A stretch of 64,000 nucleotides of DNA from Planococcus sp. ISL-110 (GTDB lineage Bacteria > Bacillota > Bacilli > Bacillales_A > Planococcaceae): positions 62,001 through 126,000 of the forward strand of contig NZ_JAGGPX010000004.1 in assembly GCF_018613575.1 (NCBI RefSeq). The letters run 5' to 3'. The notes beneath the pieces were generated by a model. The model saw only the letters and a program-made list of their open reading frames with translations. It made no database searches and was not told the DNA's origin. The translations under genes were made by a program, and so were the position numbers. Numbering within the stretch: the stretch's first letter is position 1; every line of letters starts with the position of its first letter. Positions 16,287-23,726 of the stretch are shown piece after piece.

Positions 16287-18219
16287 AGAGTTTTGCACTC
16301 CAGCTGATACATTCATCAAACCGAAGCCTTTTCTATCAAGTAAGGAAATCAAGAATCGACAAGACACTTACGAAGTCCTTACACCTAAAAAGTTTTCCTT
16401 CAACGAAAACAAACTTGCCTTTCGTCCGATGGAGTTCGAATGGCAAGGCAAGACTTATGAAATCCAGATGAACCATTGCACAAATCCATTGTGTAAGAAC
16501 TTCGGTTTGCCGCAAGAAAAATTTAACGTCAAGGGAAAACCAAGTAGATACAAGCTAATCGGAGAAATAAATAAAACATCGATTTTGTGTAATTCAGACA
16601 AGAGAGATTTGAATGATGTACAACCACAGAAATGTACTGTAACAGCATTATCCAACTGGTCTTTATCCGAAGAGATTGAACGCCTTATCCGAATCAATTC
16701 ATTAAAGGCAATCCAGCCTGATTATGAATTCCACAAACCAACCTGCATCTTAGACTCCACTCCATTTAAAACACCCAAAGACTTCTACAAACGCGGTGTC
16801 AGCAAATCTAAATCTCAAATCTATCAGTGCAAGACTTGTAAGAAGTACACAAGTGTCCTACCGACAAAACAACGGAATACAACCTATCACCAGCAGCGCA
16901 ACGAAATTCTTCCGTTGTTCGCAAAGTTATTGGTCAATAAAACTTCCATCAACAGAACCTGTGAGATTTTGGGCATTGCCAAAGGAACTTACTATCAAAA
17001 GCTTGAATGGCTATATCGCTGTTGTTTAGAATTTTTGGAAACAAGAGAAGCGAAGCCGTTAGCTCAACAATCGTTCGATCAGATGTGGCTCACCACAGAT
17101 AAACTTCATTATGTATTAAACAATGTACTAAAACGTGGACAAGGTAAAAATAGCAGTCGCCATATGGATGAAAAGCAATTACCGACTTATATTATCGCAA
17201 CAGCCGATGCTTCTTCTAATTACGTTTTCCGTTCAGATATTGCTTATGATTGGGATATTTCACTGGATAGAATCGAAGAAGATACACAGCTTTATAAAGA
17301 AGATCACTTAAACGGTTTTCAACGTAAGAACGATCGTTATGCCAAATACTCACATTCGCCAATGATTCCAACCAAGAACGACACACAGACTTTTAACGAG
17401 TACCTTGAACAGTCGAAAAACTTCGATACCAGACGTCTTTATGTGGACGGATTACACGTGAATTCTGGTTACACAGCAAAGGCACATCTCTGGTTGATTA
17501 AAAATCAACTTAATGTTCAAAAATGGCGCTTCATAACAGACAACGACGATTCCCTTATCAATTCGTTTCAACGCGTCTTTAAAGATGAAATTCTATTGAA
17601 AGATGCACATCAAATTGTGTGTACGACTGACAAAACCTTGACCCGAAACCAAGCAAAGCGGACTTTCTTTTATTCTGTTCGCGCACTAAAGGATTGGGGA
17701 AAGCTTAGAGGTTATGAGAAGTTCAGTCTTCGGCAGATTGCTTTGTTTTATATCGAGGACGAATTGAAGCTTGGCCATAGATTTCACGACCAACAAGTTT
17801 CTGGAAACGGTGAAATCTTTCACACTCACGCTAATAACCGAATGAAGCATCCGATTCCGACAAGTGATCGTGGACAGCGCGAAATTGATATTTTAACGGA
17901 TGTGTCTCATTTAACCGAATTTCAACAAGCGACACTCATCTTAAATACCAATGACAATGCGATTAACAGTTTTCTTCAAATCATACGGCGTAGGTTGTCT
18001 GTACTTGAAAGACCGCTTGTAACAGCACGTGGTGATGGTAAGAGCTATATCTATGCCAACTTCTATCCACGGTACTCGCAAATGGCAATAACCATCCTTA
18101 GAACCTATTACAATTTTTGTCGATCGTTTAATTCACAAGGCGTAAAGAAAACACCAGCCGAACGGCTAGGTATCGCTGACCGTGTTTACACTTTGGAAGA
18201 GATTATCTACAAACGTTAA
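16273..18219 (+). CDS. Large DDE transposase of the 7.7-kb element
   Basis: 648 residues. An N-terminal cysteine-rich part has C69-x4-C74, C106, C121; a second zinc-ribbon-like part has C158 and C186-x2-C189 (YQCKTCKKY). A helix-turn-helix follows at about 224-249 (TSINRTCEILGIAKGTYYQKLEWLYR). Likely catalytic acids are D276 (LTTDKLHYVLN), D423 (RFITDNDDS) and E579 (RRRLSVLERP). From memory the C-terminal part (HPIP...LTD...RRRLSVLERP) resembles long 'insertion element protein' transposases of Proteobacteria that are poorly classified. Function: cutting and joining the element ends. The gene appears intact and ends before a terminator. Confidence 0.85.
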   Translation: MTIYKEFCTPADTFIKPKPFLSSKEIKNRQDTYEVLTPKKFSFNENKLAFRPMEFEWQGKTYEIQMNHCTNPLCKNFGLPQEKFNVKGKPSRYKLIGEINKTSILCNSDKRDLNDVQPQKCTVTALSNWSLSEEIERLIRINSLKAIQPDYEFHKPTCILDSTPFKTPKDFYKRGVSKSKSQIYQCKTCKKYTSVLPTKQRNTTYHQQRNEILPLFAKLLVNKTSINRTCEILGIAKGTYYQKLEWLYRCCLEFLETREAKPLAQQSFDQMWLTTDKLHYVLNNVLKRGQGKNSSRHMDEKQLPTYIIATADASSNYVFRSDIAYDWDISLDRIEEDTQLYKEDHLNGFQRKNDRYAKYSHSPMIPTKNDTQTFNEYLEQSKNFDTRRLYVDGLHVNSGYTAKAHLWLIKNQLNVQKWRFITDNDDSLINSFQRVFKDEILLKDAHQIVCTTDKTLTRNQAKRTFFYSVRALKDWGKLRGYEKFSLRQIALFYIEDELKLGHRFHDQQVSGNGEIFHTHANNRMKHPIPTSDRGQREIDILTDVSHLTEFQQATLILNTNDNAINSFLQIIRRRLSVLERPLVTARGDGKSYIYANFYPRYSQMAITILRTYYNFCRSFNSQGVKKTPAERLGIADRVYTLEEIIYKR

Positions 18220-18227
18220 AACTTCGA

Positions 18228-18258
18228 GAGCTTAACCAAACTTTGGTTGAGCTTTTTT
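18228..18258 (+). terminator. Terminator of the transposition operon
   Basis: AGCTTAACCAAA-CT-TTTGGTTGAGCT stem followed by T6. Confidence 0.85.
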
Positions 18259-18283
18259 ACAATTTTAAGGATATGGTTATAAT
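18256..18283 (+). promoter_or_regulatory. Promoter of the cargo membrane-protein gene
   Basis: TTTACA (18256-18261), 16-base spacer, TATAAT (18278-18283) with TGG just upstream. Confidence 0.65.
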
Positions 18284-18344
18284 TAACAGAAGAATAGGGT
18301 AGCATATTAAGTAATATATTATTAAAACAGAGAGGGTTGGTAAA

Positions 18345-18635
18345 ATGTACACGGTGATCATTGTGGGGTATGCAATTGCATTAGTAGGGGTGTTCCTGGC
18401 GCTTCTATTTAGCGAAGGTAAGTCTAAAAGAACCAAATATAAGATATGGGGTACAGCCCTTATGATCCCAATCTCACCAGCATTATCCTTTGCCCTTGGA
18501 AGACACTATGCAATCATCGAACAAAACGGTTGGGCTGCATTGATAATGTTTTATATTTTCCCTATCATTTTTATAAGCGGATTAATTATGTTATTAGTCG
18601 GAATCTTCAAGAAAGAAGGAACGGAAACGGCTTAA
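18345..18635 (+). CDS. Small three-helix membrane protein (transposon cargo)
   Basis: 96 residues with hydrophobic segments VIIVGYAIALVGVFLALLF, KIWGTALMIPISPALSFALG and AALIMFYIFPIIFISGLIMLLVGIF. The ATG has AGAGAGGG upstream. It is the only rightward cargo gene, has its own promoter, and is followed by a terminator at 18698-18725. I do not recognise a family. Confidence 0.7.
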   Translation: MYTVIIVGYAIALVGVFLALLFSEGKSKRTKYKIWGTALMIPISPALSFALGRHYAIIEQNGWAALIMFYIFPIIFISGLIMLLVGIFKKEGTETA

Positions 18636-18697
18636 CTTCTTGAATTGTCTCAGTTAGTTTGGAGAAAACTAAGACACTTCATAAATACAGCTTGTAT

Positions 18698-18725
18698 TAA
18701 CATCGCACTTAGCGATGTTTTTTTG
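18698..18725. terminator. Intrinsic terminator
   Basis: AACATCGC-ACTTA-GCGATGTT followed by T5; A-run on the other side, so probably used from both directions between two convergent cargo genes. Confidence 0.85.
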
Positions 18726-18767
18726 CATAAAAAAATCACCTTCGAAGTTTATCGAAAATGAATCGTC

Positions 18768-18986
18768 TTATTGCTTATTTAAGTTGTTCGAACGCTCATA
18801 TATCATATGTGCATATGCTTCGGGTGAGTAGTGCGCGGCGATTGATCCGTGTCGATTAAATAACTCCTGAAGCTTGAAGTCTTTGATAAGCATTGTTGCT
18901 TCTTCATTAGATACGCTATAAATCTCCATTAGGTCTTCTTTGACATAGCCGATAAATTCTTCGATATCCTTTTGTCGTTCGTTCAT
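18768..18986 (-). CDS. Small helical cargo protein, unknown
   Basis: 72 residues from the ATG at 18986, which has AAAAGGAGG ten bases upstream; the longer frame to 19046 lacks a ribosome site. Sequence MNERQKDIEEFIGYVKEDL...SNEEATMLIKDF..QELFNRHGSIAAHYSPEAYAHMIYERS: soluble, mostly helical. No family recognised. Small size and cargo position would fit an antitoxin- or regulator-type protein, but nothing proves that. Confidence 0.6.
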   Translation of the reverse strand: MNERQKDIEEFIGYVKEDLMEIYSVSNEEATMLIKDFKLQELFNRHGSIAAHYSPEAYAHMIYERSNNLNKQ

Positions 18987-19044
18987 TTTGGATACCTCCT
19001 TTTGATTAGTGTATGTCCCGTATCCCATTAAACAAATTACATAC

Positions 19045-19077
19045 AAAAAAAGAATATCGGAAAATATTCTTTTTTTG
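19045..19077. terminator. Intrinsic terminator
   Basis: AAGAATAT/ATATTCTT stem with T7 rightward and A7 on the other side, between two leftward cargo genes. Confidence 0.75.
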
Positions 19078-19130
19078 TTGGCCTTCCGCCCGAGTATTGT
19101 TTAGTTGTTACATTTTGGCCTTCCGCCCGA
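19078..19130. repeat. Two direct 16-bp repeats
   Basis: TTGGCCTTCCGCCCGA at 19078-19093 and again at 19115-19130. They are GC-rich islands in AT-rich cargo DNA. They could be binding sites or remnants of an earlier insertion; there are too few for a CRISPR array. Confidence 0.6.
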
Positions 19131-19181
19131 TAGTGCTTCTCTCTCTCGATTACTTATATCTTAACGATATTTTTATTAAAA

Positions 19182-19535
19182 TCAAGTAAAAAAATAAAAA
19201 AGTTTTTTAGTGGACTTGTGCCTTACTAATTTTTTCTTCTTTAATTTGAATATTATACTCTTCAATTTTTTGTTTTTATCGATTTCATTCATCAGTTTTA
19301 TATTTTCTTTTTTAAACATTATTTCGAATAATGTTTTTTTAATGACTTTATATGTTTCAGAATTAGTTTTGATATAGCCCAAAGCATTTTCTTCTATAAT
19401 CTTAGTTAAAGAAATAAACTGCGCGTTGTCTAATTTAAAAGCTGTGTCAGTATCTAACATACGACCCTTATTTGTTTTTGATTCTTCCTTTTTAATAAGA
19501 ACAGTCTCTATTTTTTCATTTTCATTATTTTTCGT
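19182..19535 (-). pseudogene. 3' part of a PemK-like gene cut by IS30
   Basis: The frame encoding LDTDTAFKLDNAQFISLTKIIEENALGYIKTN and a lysine-rich tail is open upstream of its first ATG (19460) right up to the IS30 border at 19535. The segment resembles the C-terminal half of PemK/MazF-like proteins, whose N-terminal half lies on the far side of the IS at 20584-20973. After in-silico removal of IS30 the two frames differ by one base, which a slip in the adjoining A5 run could explain. Probably non-functional. Confidence 0.5.
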
Positions 19536-20590
19536 TTGTCAATTTAAGCTAGACAGATCGACTCCATTCAGGTGACTCAAAAATGCTTCCAAGGGTGTAC
19601 GGTAATCCAGCGACTTTCTAGGGATGTTATTCCGTTTATCGGCCACCGTGGAAATGAACGGTTGGTCCACCTGGTTGAAGTCCATTTCCTTTGGCAATCC
19701 ATCTTTACGAAGGAGTCCGTTGGAATTTTCATTCAAGGCGCGCTGGGAAGGGGTGCCGGGATCCGCAAAATAAATCGAGACGTCATGTCGGTTGCACAGC
19801 GGTATCCAATTGGAGAATTCCTTCCCACAATCAAACGTGATCGATTTGAACAGATGTCTCGGGATCCCTTGAAACCACTGGTTCAAAGCAGTTTCAATAT
19901 CGCATGCCTTGCGCCCTGCAGGCTTCAAGGCGATGATGACTTTCGTCAGCCTTTCGACCAGCGTGATCACGGCACTTTTATGGCGAGCGCCCACAATGGT
20001 GTCGCCCTCGATGTGCCCAAACTCTTCTTTAAAAGAAGGATAATCGGTTTCCCGTTCGGAAATGTGCCGTTTGAACGCCTGCTTTCCGCGCCGTTCCTGG
20101 TAGCCATTGGGTTTCCGTTTGCCTTTCATCGGCAGTGTGGCAACATCAAAGACCCGATTTTTGAACAGGCGATAGAGCGTACGCGCAGAACAATCAATCG
20201 CCGTCTCTGCGCGGCCGACAATGACATCTGGAGTCCAGCCCTGCGCCACCTTGTCTTGAATATAGGTCATTTGTTTCTTCGGCAAAACGATTTTTCGTCG
20301 GCCGCAGCGTTTCTTATTTTTCTTGTACTGTGTATAGAAGTCGAGAGCGCTATATCCCATCTTCAGGAAGTTGATGACATTGTAAATCGGTTGCCTGGAA
20401 CGTTTTATTTGTTTTGCGATGATTGTCACCGGTATGTTTTGGTGGTGGTAGGATTCTATCATCACCAGTTCATCCGTGTTAAGATGGGTGTAGGTCATTC
20501 GTGATCACTCCTATGTTTTTCTTTGGTCGGAAAATACATTTAGAGTGTACCACGAATGGCTTTTTCAGTTGTCTAGCTTAATTTTACAAT
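19535..20590 (-). mobile_element. IS30-family insertion sequence nested in the transposon
   Basis: About 1,054-1,056 bp. Ends TTGTCAATTTAAGCTAGACA (left) and TTGTAAAATTAAGCTAGACA (right, reverse complement) differ at two positions in 20. TCG flanks both sides if one extra T is assigned to the left end, and CG if both outer bases are counted, compatible with the 2-3 bp duplications of this family. It carries one complete transposase gene. Confidence 0.85.
19539..20498 (-). CDS. IS30-family transposase
   Basis: 319 residues. N-terminal HTH (IPVTIIAKQIKRSRQPIYNVINFL) and the DDE core: GHIEGDTIVGARHKSAV (first D), KSITFDCGKEFSNW (second D), and YFADPGTPSQRALNENSNGLLR (E in NENSNG). The ATG has AGGAGTG upstream. 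The stop codon falls within the terminal repeat. Gene intact, so this copy may be active. Confidence 0.92.
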   Translation of the reverse strand: MTYTHLNTDELVMIESYHHQNIPVTIIAKQIKRSRQPIYNVINFLKMGYSALDFYTQYKKNKKRCGRRKIVLPKKQMTYIQDKVAQGWTPDVIVGRAETAIDCSARTLYRLFKNRVFDVATLPMKGKRKPNGYQERRGKQAFKRHISERETDYPSFKEEFGHIEGDTIVGARHKSAVITLVERLTKVIIALKPAGRKACDIETALNQWFQGIPRHLFKSITFDCGKEFSNWIPLCNRHDVSIYFADPGTPSQRALNENSNGLLRKDGLPKEMDFNQVDQPFISTVADKRNNIPRKSLDYRTPLEAFLSHLNGVDLSSLN

Positions 20591-20973
20591 CGGCGATTTG
20601 TAATCCAATGATAAGCGTTTAGCATATAAGAATCGCTAGATGAACCTGGAACAATTAAAGCCCTTCCGCCAATCACTTCTAATATTAAAACAGGGTGAAT
20701 TAAAGAAGCTTCTCCTTTATAGCCTAATAACAAATTTGCCTTGTAAATCTCTCCCACTCTTGGTTTTGTGATAGGAGAGTTTTTCCGATTTTTTAAAAAA
20801 TAATGAAATGTTTCAACGTATAGCGAAGCTACTTTGGGGTCTCCTTCAAATAATTTCTCCCATATATTTGAGTTCGTGTCCAAAAAACAAGATCTTAGAT
20901 ACCTAAAATCTTTTTCATTTAATATTTTTTTCTTTCTTAACTCTTTTAGATACTCAACATCGATTTCCCTCAT
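20584..20973 (-). pseudogene. 5' part of a PemK-like gene cut by IS30
   Basis: 129 residues. A helical N-terminus (MREIDVEYLKELRKKKILNEKDF) is followed by KPRVGEIYKANLLLGYKGEASLIHPVLILEVIGGRALIVPGSSSD, which has the GDIY...HPVLIL...VVPGSS layout of the PemK/MazF RNase fold. The frame ends at a stop created by the IS30 terminal repeat. Known family members are mRNA-cutting toxins. No antitoxin-type gene is evident beside it, so a toxin-antitoxin call would be premature. Confidence 0.5.
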
Positions 20974-21053
20974 CTCTCACCATCCACAATCAAAAAGTCG
21001 AACAATTTTGATTAATCATAATGAAAAAGATTAAAAAGGCGAGAAAAAGTCAA

Positions 21054-21082
21054 AGAAAAAACGCCACCCGAAGGCAGCGTTA
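21054..21082 (-). terminator. Terminator of the cargo lipoprotein gene
   Basis: Leftward AACGCTGCC-TTCG-GGTGGCGTT followed by T4-6. Confidence 0.85.
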
Positions 21083-21111
21083 ACTGAAACCATTCACCGT
21101 CATTAATGAAA

Positions 21112-21612
21112 TCAGCCGTTATTTGTACTCATTTCTTTAAAAGTGTCCCATTCTACAACTCTTTGATACTCCTCTTCGTTCACTGTAAAATTGATTTTTG
21201 CACTTCTGCTTTCATCTTCTGTTACATCACCTAGACGAACTTCAGCTACAATTCGACTTTCTCCTTGGAGTTCAAATCCGTTAATATCTACTACATCTCC
21301 TATGCTACGATCTCCTGAATATAACCCTACCTGTTTTAAGGGATCAGCACCGAAAAACTCATATTCGATTCCGTCTTCACCTAAAGTCACAGGTTCTTCG
21401 TTTCCTTTAACTAGTTCAACAGAAGTGATTACCGCTGGTTCTTCGCCTGTCCACTCAAATGGAAGGACAATGTAGTAGCTTTCGTTAGCTTCAAGTGAAT
21501 CTCCATACATATTTCCAAACATAAACTCTCCATCGATCGATTCTTCCGTACTACTACAAGCAGCTAATAGTAAAAACATAAATGTAATTGACGCTATCTT
21601 AAGTGTTTTCAT
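21112..21612 (-). CDS. Cargo lipoprotein, unknown function
   Basis: 166 residues. Signal MKTLKIASITFMFLLLAAC with the lipidated cysteine at 19, then an acidic, beta-rich domain (YYIVLPFEWTGEEPAVITSVELVKGNEEPV). GAGGGGG lies before the ATG. It should be anchored to the outer face of the membrane. No family recognised. It has its own terminator. Confidence 0.8.
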   Translation of the reverse strand: MKTLKIASITFMFLLLAACSSTEESIDGEFMFGNMYGDSLEANESYYIVLPFEWTGEEPAVITSVELVKGNEEPVTLGEDGIEYEFFGADPLKQVGLYSGDRSIGDVVDINGFELQGESRIVAEVRLGDVTEDESRSAKINFTVNEEEYQRVVEWDTFKEMSTNNG

Positions 21613-21698
21613 AATCGACCCCCTCTATTAATATCATCTTACTTTTAATAGTATCTTTTCCTTGAGAAAAATGGAAGAGAGTTGGTAATTCCGAAATT

Positions 21699-22556
21699 CT
21701 ATTCTTCTTTTAAAATCTCCTTAATAAATTGTAGGGAAGAGATAACATTTATCAATCTCAAAGCATCTACTTTCTGCCAGTGGCTAGGTTCGTCTCTGCC
21801 GTGCAATATCCTGTGGCGGTTAATAAGGTCGTTTCTTTCTTGAGAAAAATGAAGTGAACCGAACAATCTGTCCGTCATACTATGAACAACTGAGTATAAG
21901 GCTATTTGTTTCAATTTCGATTCTTCACTCCCAGCTCTTTTTTCCATTTTTTCGATTAAGCCACTGCTACCTTGATGCGAATCGAAAACGTACGACATTT
22001 CACCTTCGATGATCGTAAACAGGGTAGGGATCACAAGTTTATAGTTGTCCGCTTCGAAGCTGTGGAAACACTCTTGAATTAAGTCGTGCCATCTGGGTTC
22101 AATGCTTTCTACGATGGACTCTTTCGAATGGTTAAAATAAGCCCAGTCATCTTGAGAATAAAACTCATAAAAGTAATCGTCTTTTTCTTTCTGAGAAGTG
22201 CCGACCATATCGTCGTCTAAATAATTTGCCATACCCATTTCGCCAGTCAACGTCCAACCATATTTGGAGTTGTCGTCGGTGATTTTTTTGATTCGGTCGT
22301 AATCGATTTCTGGGAATTCAATCTTCGGAAAACTAATGTCGGGTATTTTAAAATCAGCATAACGGTTAAGGTAGGCAGAAATCTCGGGTGTGATCAATTT
22401 AATCGATGGTATGAATGAAGTATCAATCACTGGAAGACTAAACTTAGGTATTTCAATTTTGGGTAAAGGGTTAGCAGCTCTTGCTATAAACTCTCTATAT
22501 TCGGCTTCTAATTCCCTTGAGCGTCTGAAAAACTCTTCTCTTTCTTCTGGCGTCAA
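21699..22556 (-). CDS. HEPN-like cargo protein with proline-rich N-terminus
   Basis: 285 residues, TTG start with AAGGAGGG upstream. A helical segment (1-28) leads into a proline-spaced stretch with repeated IPK/FPKI/IPDI units (31-90). The C-terminal half is helical and contains ERNDLINRHRILHGR: R247-x4-H252 (and R241-N242...H248) fits the Rx4-6H signature of HEPN RNases, and NRHxILHG is a form I have seen in uncharacterised HEPN-type proteins. HEPN proteins often act in anti-phage defence or toxin-antitoxin systems. Function here is inferred from this motif and cargo position only. Confidence 0.55.
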   Translation of the reverse strand: MTPEEREEFFRRSRELEAEYREFIARAANPLPKIEIPKFSLPVIDTSFIPSIKLITPEISAYLNRYADFKIPDISFPKIEFPEIDYDRIKKITDDNSKYGWTLTGEMGMANYLDDDMVGTSQKEKDDYFYEFYSQDDWAYFNHSKESIVESIEPRWHDLIQECFHSFEADNYKLVIPTLFTIIEGEMSYVFDSHQGSSGLIEKMEKRAGSEESKLKQIALYSVVHSMTDRLFGSLHFSQERNDLINRHRILHGRDEPSHWQKVDALRLINVISSLQFIKEILKEE

Positions 22557-22637
22557 AAAATCCCTCCTTAGAATTTAATTATGAGTTCCATTATAACCCA
22601 ATTAATGATTGATTCGAATCAGTTTTCTGTTCACACA

Positions 22638-22697
22638 AAAAACACCCTAATCGAAGAAGCTCTGAAATTCAGAATTTCTATCGGATTAAAGTGTTCG
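22638..22697 (-). terminator. Terminator between cargo genes
   Basis: Leftward AACACTTTAATC pairs with GATTAGGGTGTT around a structured loop and is followed by T6. It ends the two membrane-protein genes upstream. Confidence 0.75.
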
Positions 22698-22713
22698 TTT
22701 TAACTCTTCGATT

Positions 22714-23010
22714 TCACCAGAGAGGCTTTTGTTCATTTGAAAGTTTTATTGTATACGGCATTATGACAAACATAATGAGAGTAAGTAAAATTCCAATTGA
22801 AATATAAACTGTGTCACTTAAATCGAAAAAGGGGCGTGAAAATAGAAGTACGATTAAAAAAGCAAAAAATACAAAATATATCGTTTTACTTGTTTGTGGC
22901 ATTACATATTGCCTCTCTCCGCAATTCGGACACTTTTTGTTATTCGTAATTCCAATTTTAAACGTATCGAACCAACTCCATTTATAATCACAGTTTTGAC
23001 AGTTTGGCAT
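22714..23010 (-). CDS. CXXC-20-CXXC zinc-ribbon membrane protein
   Basis: 98 residues. N-terminal zinc ribbon CQNCDYKW...KKCPNCGERQY (cysteines 4, 7, 27, 30) followed by two membrane helices (TIYFVFFAFLIVLLFS and VYISIGILLTLIMFVIMPY). The spacing matches the family described as cxxc_20_cxxc (TIGR04104), of unknown function, common in Bacillales. GGAGG precedes the ATG. Probably cotranscribed with the upstream membrane-protein gene. Confidence 0.8.
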   Translation of the reverse strand: MPNCQNCDYKWSWFDTFKIGITNNKKCPNCGERQYVMPQTSKTIYFVFFAFLIVLLFSRPFFDLSDTVYISIGILLTLIMFVIMPYTIKLSNEQKPLW

Positions 23011-23057
23011 TAGATTTCCTCCTTTCTTTTGAAACTTAAAACTGTTCGAAGATATAG

Positions 23058-23279
23058 TTAATCAGCATTCGATTTTTTCTGTTCAAGATAGAGAATTAAC
23101 ATTACAACCGCAGGTATCATAGGCATTAAAAAAGCCAAATCCGTATAGTAAAATATTGGCGCTATCAAGGCACCAATGCCGAAGAGCATTAACGCTAAGG
23201 TTTTATCCTTGATACCATAAAAGAGCAATAAAATTCCTGTTATCCCTAATAAGATAAAAAATAAAATTACCCAATTCAT
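23058..23279 (-). CDS. Small membrane protein (transposon cargo)
   Basis: 73 residues with three hydrophobic stretches (VILFFILLGITGILLLFYG, LALMLFGIGALIAPIFYY, LMPMIPAVVMLILYL) and a short charged tail. AAGGGGG lies upstream of the ATG. No family recognised. Confidence 0.65.
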   Translation of the reverse strand: MNWVILFFILLGITGILLLFYGIKDKTLALMLFGIGALIAPIFYYTDLAFLMPMIPAVVMLILYLEQKKSNAD

Positions 23280-23391
23280 ATGTTTATGCCCCCTTAACTT
23301 TGATCGTTATAAATATCCTGAATGTTCCGTTATTATATTCGTTTCTATTGTAACCTTTTTCCAATTAAAAACCAAATGAACTTGAATTTTG

Positions 23392-23446
23392 ATAAAAAAA
23401 ACACCTAAGTTCGTAGGTTCGAAAACCTGTCGAATTTAAGTGTTAA
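23392..23446 (-). terminator. Terminator guarding the right end of the transposon
   Basis: Read leftward, AACACTTAAATTCG...AGGT pairs with ACCT...CGAACTTAGGTGTT and T8 follows. It lies upstream of all leftward cargo genes and would stop transcripts entering from the pepT side. The remaining 23280-23391 holds no gene. Confidence 0.8.
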
Positions 23447-23507
23447 TTAGTGTTATAAAGAGTTATCTAGATAGGTGCTAAAATGCGGTCTATTTAGGTG
23501 ATTATTT

Positions 23508-23538
23508 CGATTTTTGCGATTCAAAACTGAACGGCTTA
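23508..23538 (-). repeat. Right terminal inverted repeat
   Basis: Reverse complement begins TAAGCCGTTCAGTTTTGAAT and matches the left end at 15822-15851 apart from one substitution and one extra A. Confidence 0.9.
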
Positions 23539-23547
23539 CCCTGTCAT
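23539..23547 (+). repeat. Target-site duplication, right copy
   Basis: CCCTGTCAT, followed directly by the descending arm GGGCATC and T7 of the split terminator (23548-23561). From there to 23726 is the pepT leader, with no other feature seen. Confidence 0.88.
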
Positions 23548-23726
23548 GGGCATCTTTTTTTATGGCCAAAATTTTCATCACTTTCCCGCTTCGTGCTAAA
23601 ATACTACTATATAGGTGGAAGTTATTGTTTTTAGCTGTTAATGGCCTGAATCAGTTGCACATCCAAACGTAACAAGTGCATGAAACAATTCAACTTATAC
23701 AGAACTTATTCTAGGGGGATTTATAC

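Larger units (their letters stand above)
15822..23538. mobile_element. 7.7-kb transposon with terminal inverted repeats
   Basis: The element spans 7,717 bp. Its ends (15822-15851 and 23508-23538) are inverted repeats sharing GCCGTTCAGTTTTGAATCGC and several further bases, and it is flanked by the direct duplication CCCTGTCAT. It encodes a small RHH-like protein and a 648-residue DDE transposase at the left end, then mostly leftward AT-rich cargo. An IS30 copy has landed inside it. Base composition is visibly lower in GC than the flanks. I do not recognise a named transposon; the transposase resembles long, poorly classified insertion-element proteins. Confidence 0.88.

Noticed and set aside
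19078-19130. Possible CRISPR remnant
   Set aside because: Only two repeat copies, no cas gene, one 21-base spacer-like gap; not enough for an array.
20584-20973. Complete toxin-antitoxin system
   Set aside because: The PemK-like frame is cut by IS30 and no antitoxin-type gene is adjacent.
15813-23547. Integrative element with site-specific integrase and att sites
   Set aside because: No integrase or recombinase gene is present; inverted ends, a 9-bp duplication and a DDE transposase fit transposition instead.
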